Of a DNA stretch of 64,000 nucleotides, positions 1-11,316 are shown one piece after another. The DNA is from Neoceratodus forsteri. Taxonomy: Eukaryota; Chordata; Ceratodontiformes; Ceratodontidae. The position numbers and the translations under genes are program-made. The notes under the pieces are model-generated. The model was not told the DNA's origin and did no database searches. It saw only the letters and a list, made by a program, of their open reading frames with translations. Position 1 is the stretch's first letter, and each line of letters begins with the position of its first letter. The stretch is taken from NCBI GenBank assembly GCA_016271365.2, contig CM057456.1, positions 883,496,001-883,560,000 on the forward strand, given 5' to 3'.

Positions 1-72
1 GCAGAGACAGCGAGGGACCGCTTTTGTGTTTCAAGTTTTTTTTTTTTTTAAAGGACGACGATGCAGGACATT

Positions 73-372
73 TGCCACGCTGGGGTGGGTTCCCAAGCGT
101 GGCACAGGGATGGCTGTTTGGGGGGGCGTGGAGCTGATGGGGATTGGGCACCCCCATCGCGCAATAGCATCTGTTGCCACACTGGGGTGGGCTCCCAGAG
201 TGGCACCCTGTACTCTCTGGGGGGGATCAGTGGAGCCAACAGGGATTGGGCACCCTGTCGGCTATCGATGTGTAGCCATGCTGGGGTGGGCACCCAGCTT
301 GGCATGTGAAACTCTGTTTGGGGGGGAGCACAGCACAGCCGATGAGGGATTGGGCACCCCCGTCGGCTATAC
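73..372. repeat. Three-copy ~100 bp tandem repeat
   Basis: Three head-to-tail copies begin at about 73, 175 and 273, so the period is 98 to 102 bases. Each copy opens with a GCTGGGGTGGG core followed by a second G-rich block and GATTGGGCACCC. Open frames run through it on both strands only because stop codons are rare in this G-rich unit; they show no protein-like composition. I do not recognise the family. Confidence 0.8.
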
Positions 373-404
373 AGTGTGTGCATGGGGGGGCAAGCATGCA
401 GTAT

Positions 405-432
405 GCGTGCGTGTGTGTGTGTGTGTGTGTTT
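405..432. repeat. (GT)n microsatellite
   Basis: A GT dinucleotide run directly follows the last copy of the 100-base tandem repeat. Confidence 0.95.
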
Positions 433-1481
433 GTAGGGGGAGTGCGCATGAGCAGGCAATATCTTATCACTGCTTACTGAAGCGTAGCTCCCCCTTTCAA
501 CTGTACTCCACTGCATTTTCGACTGCTGTCATAGACAGCTCCAGCAGCCATTGGAGAACTGCGGCCGCGCCTGCAAACACACTGACTGAATTGGAAGGGG
601 CTGCCACACCTCCAAAAACTTGGATGATGGCACTATGTTTCTTGTACATGTGTGCAAGCAAACATAAAAATGAAACTCCTTACACAAAGTTGCTTGCCTT
701 TTTTTCTCTTAGCTCACTTTACCACTCTGACTTCTGTGTTCCCACTTTCAACTGTGAGAGAGACCCAAATACAAATACCAGAAATCAGCCTCGTACATAG
801 CACAGGCCTAGTTTTCAGAGCATTACTTGCGACCGGTTGCTAACCCCCTTCCCAAATAAAAACAGACTGCCACTTCCTAAAATGCAATCTGAATGCTCCC
901 CTGTGAGAGAGAAGCAAATCAGTACATTTAACTTTCACTCACGCTCTGATTAGTGAAATATTCCATTAAACGGCAGCAGCACAGTCTGTGGGAACCGCTC
1001 CAGCAACAGTGTTGCTATAATCAGTGGTTATGGGGTCCAGCCACTTCACGATGAGAAGTCTGGCTGTGAGGTATGGGTAATTGTCTGCATGGGTAACAGT
1101 ACTGCACCAGCTTTCAGTCGGAGTCGGACTTACTAGATGAAAAATAAAACCGCGGCTTTTATCAGTATAAAACAGGCGCCCTATTTGCTGAAGGTGGACG
1201 AGTGGCGAGTCTCTTTCTCTAAACAAATAAAATGGACCACTGGCGAACATTGGGGGGGTTGGTTCCACAAACAAGCATCAGTGTAATACAACACTAAGTT
1301 ATTTAAAAAAAAAAGTGTAAAAACTGCACTGCCCTCTGCTGGTAAGTATACCACTACAGCATTAGAGGGACTACTTTACAATCAAAAACATTTTCAATAC
1401 ATTTGAACTAATTTTCTATTAATTTTTGTGATTTATTTTTTTTTCTTTTTTAAAAATACACACATAACCCATTTTCTAAGT
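433..1481. other. No recognised feature
   Basis: Mixed-composition DNA with short pyrimidine tracts. I see no coding signal, transposon protein, RNA gene or long repeat here. Confidence 0.6.
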
Positions 1482-1624
1482 GCAATAATACCCTCTGGGG
1501 TGGGCGGTATTGTGCTATACCGGACCTTCCAGGGGCTATAAGGCCCTCTGCCTTGGCGTCACCTCATTACCCCCTAGGCGGTCCGGTATAGCACAATATC
1601 GCCCACCCTGTTGGGTATTATTGC
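1482..1624. repeat. Perfect-armed hairpin (MITE-like foldback)
   Basis: The left arm 1482-1526 starts GCAATAATACCC and ends TATACCGGACC. The right arm 1580-1624 is its reverse complement with very few mismatches over about 45 bases. The middle is also imperfectly self-complementary, so the whole 143-base unit can fold into one hairpin. There is no coding capacity. It is probably a small non-autonomous DNA element or foldback, but no target duplication could be assigned. Confidence 0.8.
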
Positions 1625-2480
1625 TTACTTCCTTTACACCTCTGGTTCAAAGACTGTTAAGTTGCTGATTTAGCAGTGCTGCCTGGAGAACTACTTACAA
1701 AAAAACAAAACATACACCCTTGCCATCATGGCATTGTTTAGATAAAAATATGTAGAAAGAGGGTTTAGGTGTCCTGTAAGACTAAAACAAGCTACTGTAT
1801 CTGTGCTGTATAAAGTGAGCATATCCACTGATTGTAATTTGATGTGGCATGAGGACGCTATATATAGGAAAGGAACTCTTCCCCCCCCCCCCAAGCACAG
1901 TGATTTCAGGTAGTGGAAGGATCGCAACTGAACTTAGACACTGTTCTTCAGAAGGAGTCTGAAGTACCCTTTTTTAAAACTAACACCAAAATGTCTGCAA
2001 GGCTCCGCCCACGCAGTCATAAAAACACATTTTATGATTTCTCACATTCTGTGGACATTGCTAATGTAGCCGGTAGTTTGATTCAGATTCTTTTTTTCTT
2101 TTTAAAAGTAAAAAACTGACTGTCCACCATGCTGGTGTTACTACACAAAAGCATTTTTGTTTACACTCTTTGATCCACTTCCACAGCATCTTTTCTGGAC
2201 TTGGGAACACCCCAAACACAGTCTAGCGCTCATGATGCAGTAGGAGGAGAGGAGACTGTTGTATCACGAGTGACAGCACTATTTGGGGGTGTTCATAATG
2301 TTTAGGGAGTATGCAATAGAAGTAGACTAAGGATTTGTAAACAAAGTTTGGTACAGATACACTATTAGCATACACTTCAGTTCTACTAAGAAAGGAGGCA
2401 GATAAAATAACCAACAATATCAATTAATTTTATAGAAGGTAAGCAATCATAAAATGTGGGGCTTCAACTAAAACTAACAT
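1625..2480. other. No recognised feature
   Basis: AT-rich sequence with a C-run near 1880. No gene or transposon remnant is recognised. Confidence 0.6.
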
Positions 2481-2580
2481 GATCAATCAATCAATCAATC
2501 AATCAAATCTTTATTTATCCTGGCAGACACCATTGAGCAAGCTCATTTACAAGGTGGACCTGCATCACACAAGGTCAAGT
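2481..2580 (-). repeat. LINE A 3' tail with tetranucleotide repeat
   Basis: On the minus strand the element ends CTTGTAAATGAGCTTGCTCAA, then TGGTGTCTGCCAGGATAAATAAAG, then repeated ATTG units. The same tail ends LINE B at 51486, and a relative is seen at 48985. Short-repeat 3' ends of this kind are typical of L2-group LINEs. Confidence 0.85.
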
Positions 2581-3026
2581 AGCAATACATTTATGTACAG
2601 GCAAGAAGACAGTCAGTGTAGGTATACATAAGGATATAGCAGTAAAATAGCAGAGTAAACAAATAATTGGTAATGGTTTAGCATACATATTCATGGTCTA
2701 AATTTCCTATATAAGTTATAACATATTCAGGGAAGAATGAGGGTAGCTTAAGAGGGTGCTGCATGAAAAGAAAAAGATACATTAGCAAATTAACAAAACC
2801 TCATACATATTGGAGGAAATCATGGGGTAGGGGAAGTAAGGCAGACAAGGGTCAGGCTGGTACTGGGACACTATACTACCAGAAGAGGAAGGTTAACAGG
2901 CTGGGGACATGTAGGGATGGACAAATGTGGAGGGAGGGCTGAGGACAAAGGGTTTGTAAGTAACTTAGGGATCGATTTGTGCAGTAATAAAGATTGGGAG
3001 TACAATGGGAGGCAGACACAAGTGAG

Positions 3027-5463
3027 CTAGGGTCGATGGAAGCAATTGTAAACTTCTGTGACAGTTTTTGCATACAATGTCTTGAACACAGCAAGACTAA
3101 CAGGGGTCCTCAATTTCAATGATCTCTGAAGTTTATTCCAGAGCGATGGCAGTACAAAGCCTATGGCAGCTCTTCCAAAGCATGTACAGGCCCTGGGCAC
3201 TTTCAGGGAGATCAGAGAGCAACTTCTTAGAGCATAATTTCCAATCACACTAGGAGGCAGACAATCAGCAATATATTGCGGAAGTTTGTCAGTAATAGCT
3301 CTGAATGTCCAGAAAGCCGCATTTCTATTATGCCTATATTGTAGGGAGATCCACCCCACAGTCACATATAAAGAGCAGTGGTGGGTGGAAAAAGGGAGAT
3401 CAGTAATGAAACGCAGGGCTCTGTGATATAGTATGTCCAGTTTTCCAAGGTATGAGGCAGCACATTGACTATAAATGAAGACAGCATAGTCAATTAAGGA
3501 GAGGAACGTGGACTGAACTAGCTCCTTCTTGGCCTCTGTAGTTAGTAGGTGGTTTATTCTGAAGAAGAGACCAAGCCTCTGCCTCAGTTTTTTCAACAAA
3601 TCCTCCAAGTGATCTGCAAAGGAGAGTTTGTGGTCTAGCCAGACCCCCAGATATTTGAATTTCGTTATGAATTCCAAGTTTTCTCCTAGTAAAGTGGAGA
3701 TGGGGGGAGGGTACCAGCAACAGCAGGGTATGCCATATGATTAACAGGTGAAAATAACATCGCTTTGGTTTTCTTGGCATTAAGTAGCAGTTTTTTGCTA
3801 AGGAGCTGATGTTGCAGTGAGTTGAAATCAGCTTGCAGGTCTCCACAGGCAGTTTCAGGTGTTGTACGGCTCAGGTAACGCACCGTATCACCTGTAAACA
3901 GGTGGATACTTGATGCTGATGTCTATGATATTGATGTAGATAGCAAATAGAAGTGGCCCCAGGATGGAGCCCTGCGGAACACCTCTTTTTTAACGGTTTC
4001 GGAGTGGAAAGCTCACCTTCAGCCTTGACCTGCTGATGCCTGTCCGTAAGGTAGTCATGGAACCAGCACAGGGAAGTAGAGTCTAGACCTATCATTTTTA
4101 GCATAGCAAGAAGTAGACTATGGTTGACAGTGCCACAGGCCTTGCTTAGGTCTAAAAAGACAGCACAGACAAACTTTTTGTTCTCTAGATCGTGCTGCCA
4201 GTCATTTGTCACCTTAGCCAGAGCCATAATCGTACTATGTTCAGCTCTGAAGCCAGACTGTATAGGGTTTAAAAGAGTTGTATTATCTATGAAAGATCTC
4301 AGTTGTGCATTCACAGTTTTTTCCAGGAGTTTTGACAGAATGGAGAGGAGAGAGATCGGCCTGTAGTTATTTAGATCGCAGGGATCCCCAGATTTAAATA
4401 GTGGGATGACATGTGCAATTTTCCATTGATGAGGGTGAGTTCCTTGTGAAAGAGACAGATTAAATAGATGCGTAATTGGTACAGCCAGGACATGATAGGC
4501 AATCTTTAGGTAGTATGGATCAAAGGTGTCCGTGCCAGCACTTTTCTTGGTGTCCAAATGGAGGAGTAGATCTTCGACCTCTTTCAAGGAGGCAGGAGAG
4601 AAAGAAAAGACTGTATTTGTGGAACTAGGTTCTGGGGGTTGTATAGTAATCTGGGATCGCAGGCTACATGCAGGTGAGTTGTCAAATGCTAGACCTGCAG
4701 TGGCAAAATGGCTGTTGAAGGCTTGTAGTATTTCCTTTTTGTTGTTGATAGTGACATTGTCCAAAAAATTTTTGAGGGGAGCGTATTTCCTGTCATATAC
4801 CCTGACAGTATGTAAACCAAAATTTGGTGGGGCATTTTGAGGCAGTGTCTAGTTCTGAACGATAGAAATTGGCCTTGGCCTCTCTGATCATCTTAGTGCA
4901 GAGGTTTCTGGCTGTTCTGAAGAGACACCAGTCTTTGGCTCTGTGTGATTTGCGAGCTGTTTTCCAAAGCTTGTCCCTTTTTAATAATGCAGCCTTGAGG
5001 TCTGCCGTGAACCAACGACACATTCTAGCCTTCATGCGGGTTTTGACCAGTGGCGCATGAGTGTTAAGGGCACTTGCTACAATTTCATGGAAGATGGCAT
5101 ATGCTGTACCCATTGATCTGGCTAGGTAAAAGCTCTTCCAAAGCAGGGAGGCTTTCAGGTCATTGATATATGCAAGCGGATCGAAGTTCTGTTTGGACCT
5201 CTTGGTTGAGAACTTGGCTGTGGATGTTGGTTTAGGGTCTGCTCTTATACCAGCGATAAAGCAATAGTCACTAACGTCGGCGGAAAAAATTCCAGCATGG
5301 GAAAAGGAATGGGGTTTGCTTACTAGGAGGACATCGAATAGGGTGCTTTTCACAGGGTTTTTCTTGTTAATGCATCTTGGGTTATCCATAAGTAATGTAA
5401 GCCCATGGGAGTTGCAGAAGGACTTGAGAGGAAGCAAGGCACTGGAGAGCCAGTCATAGTTAA
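3027..5463 (-). pseudogene. L2-like LINE A: endonuclease C-terminus, linker and reverse transcriptase (broken)
   Basis: Decayed pol-type protein of a LINE, which would nick target DNA and reverse transcribe the element RNA at the nick. Reading down the minus strand: the end of the endonuclease with a D-V-S-D-Y-C motif near 5270, a basic linker (4800-5100), then reverse transcriptase with F-K-S-G-D-P and N-N-Y-R-P-I-S-L-L near 4360 and F-L-D-L-S-K-A near 4160. A C-terminal region follows (K-Y-L-G-V-W-L-D near 3650). Frames change near 4790, 3890 and 3690. The catalytic F-A-D-D box reads F-T-G-D near 3890, so one catalytic aspartate is lost. LINE B keeps F-A-D-D-T-V-L-Y. The family assignment to the L2/CR1 group rests on motif recognition. 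Confidence 0.85.
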
Positions 5464-5950
5464 AGGATACCTAAACAACATTTTAGCAACAAACTATTTA
5501 ACAATCTGACTCCGTAGATGATTAAAGGAAAGGCTGCTGTATACATTAATGCTAAAACTACATTTACATAATTTACCTAAATGTGGTTCCAGAACATTTG
5601 AAAATTGTAAAATCAGCCTTCCAATTTCGAAAAACTGTTTTACCTGCTTAAAAAAAAAGGCCGCCAAATGTGTTATGTGATGACATCATTGGAGCCAAAG
5701 TCAGAGAGATATATATGGCTCTATATAGTGCTAAATAGTTCTTTTTTTCCCTTTGTATAGAATTGTTTCACCCAAATGGTCAAAACCATGTGCATTGTTC
5801 TATATAATGCACATGTTAGGCTATGGTTCTGTTAATTTTGTTTACTTTAACATGCTGAAAATGTGTTTTAATCCAACCGACTTTCTCTGTGGCAAACCAC
5901 AGTGCAGTACAAATCTTGAATAACCTGGTGGTCTAGTGGTTATGGTGGAT
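5460..5950 (+). repeat. Left long terminal inverted repeat
   Basis: Matches the reverse complement of 10803-11316 along its length. Shared landmarks in order are AAAGGCTGCTGT, a TGATGACATCAT block, ACATGTTAGGCTATG, TTTGTTTACTTTAAC and GGTCTAGTGGTTA. Both arms are non-coding. Confidence 0.85.
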
Positions 5951-6304
5951 CCAGGATGCTACAATCGGGGTGATGGGGTGGTGTTCATGCTTGATATGCA
6001 CTTTTTAACATTTTTATTAAACCTTTATATATTCTGCTATTATTCTTTTCTGGTACATTTTTGACAGAACCTACAAATGTAATCCATAGTTTGAATGTAA
6101 ACATTTGTACAATCAATAACTCAGATTTCTTCAACAAAGTAAAATGCAGCAGCAGCAAGCAGGTACGTTACTATGTTGGGGGGGGGTTGCAGCCACACCC
6201 TTCACCACCCCCTAGAGCCACCACTTTTTTGTAGCAAAGTTCTTGTACAGTCCAACGTTAGAGTTCATACTTTCTCAAAACTCAGATATATGCTTGTCTT
6301 GTCT

Positions 6305-6420
6305 TCTTTTTCAATGGGAAATAATAATAAGAATAATCAGCATTTATATAGTGGTTTTCATACACATTGTATCCCAAAGTGCTTTACAAGCAACACTGGA
6401 CTGGTAGTGAAGTGACTGAA
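6305..6420 (+). repeat. Retroposon 3'-tail-like sequence
   Basis: An AATAATAATAA run is followed by CAGCATTTATATAG, then TATCCCAAAGTGCTTTACA. This phrase resembles dispersed SINE/LINE tails common in fish and amphibians. I cannot assign a named family. Confidence 0.4.
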
Positions 6421-6695
6421 TGTGTAGTGGCAGCCATTTCATGCATTAATATCCACACACAGCCTTGGACAATTGCATGAAGTGGTTTTATATGAAGGGG
6501 AATGTTGGCCAGGACAATGGGGTCAGGTAGTGATCAAGGTGCTGGTAGCCCCACATTTTATTTCTCACAGTAATCCACTCATATTTCTCTCCTTCTGTCT
6601 TCCCCTTCCCTGAATACAGCAGTACTTTGCAAGAGTGGCCTTCTCAGTCCCCCTCTGGTATACATTCTTCACTATTCCTCCTCACGCCGAAAACA

Positions 6696-7073
6696 GGTGA
6701 GCTCATCACCCTTCTGCATTGTGAATGCAAGTAGTATAGTCCCTATTTTGTTTTTACATATCAAATATAAACATATCTGTTCAGTAAGTCAGGCTCATAG
6801 CAGCAGGGAACAAGGGGGTGATGGGCTTTCCTATCCTTAAAAGATCTAGGCTACCTTTGATTAGGAACTATTAAATGATGGGTGTGCACATCATTATGCA
6901 CATCAATCATAGCTGGCTTAGATCTTGTATGGGTAGGAAAGCCTATTTTTCCACTTGTGCCTTACTGCTATCAGCCTGGCTTACCAGAAGATCATGTTTA
7001 TTATTAATATGTAAATATAACACGGGAGACTGTACTAACCGCATTCGTGATGCGGAAGGGTAGTGAACTCACC
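6696..7073. repeat. 378 bp imperfect palindrome
   Basis: The left arm starts GGTGAGCTCATCACCCTTC and the right arm ends GGGTAGTGAACTCACC. Arms of about 140 bases match with modest divergence, and the centre (AAGATCTAGGCTACC against its inverse) is also complementary. Parts of the arm recur near 7740-7800 (GCAGAAGGGTGGTGATCCACTC). It has no coding capacity. Confidence 0.75.
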
Positions 7074-8027
7074 AGTTTTTGGTGTGGGGAGCAGGTGAGA
7101 AGAATGAATGCCAGAGAGGGTCTGAAGAGGCCATTTCAGCAGGGTACAGCTATATGCAGGTTAGTTGAAGACATGAAGGAGGACGCTGAGCAGATCACTG
7201 TGAGATCTGAAATGTGGGGTAGCCAGCATCGTGATCACTACCTGACTATGGATGAGAGTAGCCAGTGATGACAAATACTCAGAGTGGCAGGGCTGCACCT
7301 CAACTGTTACTTGAACTCAGTGTAGAGAGAGATTACCCTCGGGTGGTGGTGGGGGGGGATGTTGACGTTTGTTAGGACAATATTGAGGGAGCTGTGTAGA
7401 GAGTTCATTCAAGAATTGGAAGGATGGTAGCCAGCCAATTTGCATTGTGGAGTGGAGCACAGAAAAGTACTGGAGAAGAATTTCTGGGAGCTGTCCTGCA
7501 GGGTTCTTTAGATCACAGGTAAAGGAATAGACTGACACTGGAAGTCAGGTAGATTCACTCAAGGTATTAATATGCCTCTCCTGCTAATACAGTAATATTG
7601 TTATCCATTGTACAGTAAGTGCAGCCCTTATGAGGGCATGAACAGCAGTTTTTTTGGTGGGTCATGGTGCTTATTGCTTGGCCCTCCAGGAAGACCTAGT
7701 TGTTGGTTAGTGAGGTGGGAAAAAAACACAACAGGCAACTATACATACTACCTTCACTGTGCAGAAGGGTGGTGATCCACTCAATGTTTACTGTGGGAGT
7801 AGAAGTCAAACATTGAGAATGTGGACTGGAGAGTAATTTGGGAGGCATTTGTTAACAGTGCTAGCTGATGATGCACATCAGTATAGGTGTGCACAACTCT
7901 CTGAGGTACAAGATTACAATCTGAGGTGTGATAATTCTCTTCATGAGACCGCAAGCAGTACTAAGGACAGGGTATGGATGGTGGGGTGTTAAACAGAAAG
8001 CAGGATAGGTGCAGGGGGGTCACATGG
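7074..8027. other. Internal non-coding part of the TTAA transposon
   Basis: No gene seen. Pieces near 7730-7800 resemble the arm of the preceding palindrome, suggesting internal duplication. The stretch ends at the L1 target site. Confidence 0.5.
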
Positions 8028-8047
8028 AAAAAGAAAGCCCTATTTGT

Positions 8048-10406
8048 TTATAAAACTTTTTCCAAGGAATTAATCCCTGCTTTGTTACGATTGTTCCAAT
8101 GTATCCTGGATGGTGAGGCCTCTGATAAATCTCTTTTTTGAAGCTTTAATTGTGCTTTTACCTAAGCCGGGTAAACCCCATGATCTCGTTGCCAATTATA
8201 GACCCATTTCCCTTCTCAACCAGGATATTAAAATTCTCACAAAGTTATTGGCCGATAGAATAAGTAAGGTCCTTCCTGGCTTAATCGGACCTGAACAGGT
8301 GGGATTTATGAAGGGTAGATCTTCTGCGGACCACTTGAGGGTCTTGGATCATGTCTTCTCGGCCTCCAGGGATTCAGATCAACCTATGGTCCTTGTCTCT
8401 CTGGATGCCGAGAAGGCCTTCGATAGGGTATATGGTAACTTCCTCATAAAAGCTATGAGATCTTTCGGTTTCCCTCTACAATTTTTGGGATGGATCCAAG
8501 CCATTTATAAATTTCCATCTGCAAGAATTACCTGCAACGGAGCTGCCTCATCTTTATTTAGACTTTTCCTAGGTACCAGACAAGGTTTCCCCCCCTTTCC
8601 CCACTTCTTTTTAATTTATATATTGAACCCCTTATTATACGGATTAAACATGAACAAAGAATTCAGGGTATCCAAATTTGGGAGCACACACTGAAAATTT
8701 TGGCATATGCAGATGATCTCCTTCTGCAAATATCACACCCATCTTCCTCCATTCCTATCTTGCTAGATATTATTGATGAGTTTGGCTCTATCGCTAATTA
8801 TAAGCTTAGCATTAGTAAATCGGTAGTTTTTCCCTTAAATTTTAGGACAAATGCACATGAGATTGCCCCTTTCGGGCTAGCTTGGAATGCTAAGCTTATT
8901 AGATATCTAGGTCTTACGTTAACCAGAGACACATCTCGCCTAATACAGAATAATTTAGACTCGGTGTTGCGTGATATTGAGGTGGATCTAAGGAGATGGG
9001 CGATTATCCCCTTGTCTATTTGGGGCAGAATTAATCTGGTAAAAATGAACATTTTTCCTCGATTATTCTATCCCATTAGTATGTTAAACATTTGGCTCCC
9101 AGTTAAATGGTTTAAGAAAGTACATAGAATTATCTCTGGTTTCATTTGGAGCTATAAAAAACCCAGATTGTCCTATTTTAAATTGTCCGCTCCTAAGATT
9201 TTCAGAGGCTTGAGACTCCCCCACTTTGCGGTATATTACTGGGCTAGCCATGCATCGAAATACCTTCGCTGGATTAAAAAAACGGATGATTCACATGCTG
9301 ACAATTATGTACCACTATGGTTAGACATAGAGATATCCCGGATTGTGGACTCTGGCCTTAGACCGGAGGCCTTGCTATACTGTCCTCTGAAGGCTCTCCC
9401 CCCATCTCTTCGGAAGACATCTATTGAAACCTCAGTTAGGGTACATGTGCAATTATGTTCATTTTTAAAGTATTGTCACACTGGGGATCCGGCTCAACCA
9501 ATAACGGGTAATCCTAATTTTCTAATAGGTGGAAAACCCATCCAAGATATGTGGCTACCTTTGTTGGGAAAAGTGTCGGTTAAAGAGTTGGTTGATGAGG
9601 GGGGTAAATTACTTACTTCGACGGATATTTTGAGCAAGTTTCAGATTCCCCCGTGTCTGATATTTAAAATTTTCCAGCTTCATCTCCTAGTGGAGAAGCT
9701 GAGTAACCTGTCCAACGACTGCGGACTATCTGATTTTGAAGTAACTCTGACGCCAGTAGTCCGTAAAGCTCATGCCATTTCGGCAATATATAGTATTTTG
9801 ATTGCCTGGTTGCACCCTAGTATCCATGCCCCTAAACAATATTGGTTGCAATTGTTTCCAGAACACGTCTTTAAATGGGATGAAATCTGGAGGGCGTGCC
9901 ATAACTTTTTAGTACAAGACAGGCTGAGGTTAATGCAGTTTAAGTTATTACATAACTCTTACTTTTCCCCGGTAAAATTAGCCGAGAAGGGCATGGCCTC
10001 CTCATCTTCATGTTTCAGATGTCAGCAAGGGGTTGGGGATTTACTTCATATTTTTTGGCACTGTCCGAAAATTACTGGGCTATGGGAGACTATAAAGAAC
10101 AACCTCGATCCCCTCTTGGGACTCGAAAATTTATTTACCCCTGAGGTCTGTATTTTAGGAGACATGACTCGGGTTGGTGTCCGGTGTAGGAAATATCATA
10201 TGGGGTTGATCTCGGCTTCAGTCAAAAAGCTAGTTTTGAGGCATTGGAAAGATAGTATAGAGATTTCGTATGGCGAATGGTTGCAGGAATTTTTAACTAA
10301 CCTTAGAACGGATAGAACCATTGCAAGCTTGCAATATAAACTCTCTAAGTTTAATCATACCTGGGGTTCTTTATATACCTTTTTTCTGTGCCATTGTAAT
10401 TGGTAA
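8048..10406 (+). pseudogene. L1 ORF2 fragment: reverse transcriptase and C-terminal domain (frameshifted)
   Basis: The C-terminal part of L1 ORF2p, which reverse transcribes L1 RNA at the nicked target. Reverse transcriptase motifs in order are P-K-P-G-K-P and N-Y-R-P-I-S-L-L-N (8160-8215), G-F-M-K-G-R-S (8305), L-D-A-E-K-A-F-D-R-V (8400) and Y-A-D-D-L-L-L (8705). The C-terminal region runs to 10406 and has a cysteine-histidine motif (C-F-R-C through H-I-F-W-H-C, about 10012-10065). Frames change near 8130 and 8695, but the last 568 codons are open, so it is not very old. It resembles amphibian and fish L1/Tx1-type elements. The N-terminal endonuclease is missing. Confidence 0.9.
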
Positions 10407-10627
10407 TTAGTTTTCCAGTCAGCCTGTAGCTGAGTGCTGTGCAAAAGGTGGGTGGTTGGGAGGGTGGGGGGTTTTAGGAGGGGGGGCAAGGTCTACATCC
10501 GGATACTTTGTCTTTTTTTTTTTTTGCTGTGTGGCAATTCATTTTGCTGTCATCTTGTTACCTTTCTGGATGTATTCCTTAAAGTTGTTAAATCTTAATA
10601 AAAGTTGAATGGAAAAAAAAAAAAAAA
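8048..10627 (+). mobile_element. 5'-truncated L1 insertion with target duplication
   Basis: A 2.6 kb L1 fragment begins inside the second open reading frame and ends with a poly(A) run near 10612-10629, preceded by AATAAAAG. The flanking sequence AAGAAAGCCCTATTTGT occurs at about 8031-8047 and again at 10628-10644. This duplication plus the poly(A) end is the hallmark of target-primed L1 insertion. The insertion lies inside the TTAA transposon, so it is the youngest of three nested layers here. Confidence 0.95.
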
Positions 10628-10644
10628 AAGAAAGCCCTATTTGT

Positions 10645-10800
10645 GGATTAACACGAGAGCATGAGCTTTGGAACTGAACAAGACCGGTACTTTGCTGTGT
10701 GACCCTGAGCAAGTCACTAAACTTTCTTGTGCTCTTAGGCCACACCTGTAAACAAGCTTTCAGCTTAGTGTGTATCTCCTGGTTAACAAAAAACAAAATT
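10645..10800 (+). mobile_element. MIR-like CORE-SINE, 5' truncated
   Basis: Contains TGTGTGACCCTGAGCAAGTCA, the conserved core of MIR/CORE-SINEs, followed by ACCTGTAAACAAGCTTTCAG and CTCCTGGTTAAC. The same core and tail are found in the more complete minus-strand copy at 48708-48905. Only the end of the tRNA-derived head remains. Confidence 0.8.
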
Positions 10801-10802
10801 CA

Positions 10803-11316
10803 TTGCCTCATTTAACCACTAGATCATCAGACATTTGAAGTGTTGTACTGTAATGCAGTTTGCCAAAGAACAAGTCAGCTGGATTGCAAAACATTTTCTG
10901 CAAGTTAAAGTAAACAAAATGAACAAAATCATAGCCTAACATGTGTACTGATCAAAATAATCCACGAGGTAATACATGGTGTTGATCATTCAGGTACAAC
11001 AATTCAAAATAAAGAGGGAAATAAGAACTAGTTAGCACTATAGAAATACATGTGGATCTCTGTCTCTGACTCCGATGATGTCATCATGACTCATTACTTA
11101 ACACACTTGGCAGACATCTTAGGGAGAAACCAGGCTGTTTTTTGAAAGTGAAATGCTGATGTTTACATTTTCAAAAAGCTATGAAACTGCATTTATGTAA
11201 TTTACATAAATGCAGTTTTAGAATAAATGTAAACAGCAGCCTTTACTTTACCTCACAATGAAGCCAGATTTTGGAATTTGCAGTTTTAAAAAACTGCTTG
11301 TTTAGGTACCCTTTAA
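10803..11316 (-). repeat. Right long terminal inverted repeat
   Basis: Reverse complement of 5460-5950, ending CTTGTTTAGGTACCCTTTAA at the TTAA duplication. Small gaps make it slightly longer than the left arm. Confidence 0.85.

Larger units (their letters stand above)
5460..11316. mobile_element. 5.85 kb DNA transposon with TTAA duplications and long inverted repeats
   Basis: The insertion is bounded by TTAA at 5460-5463 and 11313-11316 and sits inside LINE A's endonuclease. Its ends read TTAAAGGATACCTAAACAA and the inverse TTAAAGGGTACCTAAACAA. Similarity between the ends continues inward for nearly 500 bases. TTAA targets are used by piggyBac and Kolobok elements; TTAAAGG-type ends match the Xenopus T2/Kolobok group better than piggyBac's CCC-type ends. 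No transposase frame is visible, so it appears non-autonomous. It carries a palindrome, an L1 insertion and a SINE fragment. Confidence 0.85.

Noticed and set aside
26..470. Overlapping open frames of 130 to 140 codons on both strands
   Set aside because: They lie in a G-rich tandem repeat and a GT microsatellite; no protein-like composition or family motifs.
5925..5950. TGGTGGTCTAGTGGTTA, similar to a tRNA-Glu A box
   Set aside because: No B box or cloverleaf follows, and the phrase belongs to the long inverted repeat, so no tRNA gene is called.
5460..11316. Classification of the TTAA transposon as piggyBac
   Set aside because: TTAA targets fit, but the ends begin AGG rather than the CCC usual for piggyBac, and no transposase is present to decide; T2/Kolobok is favoured, not proven.
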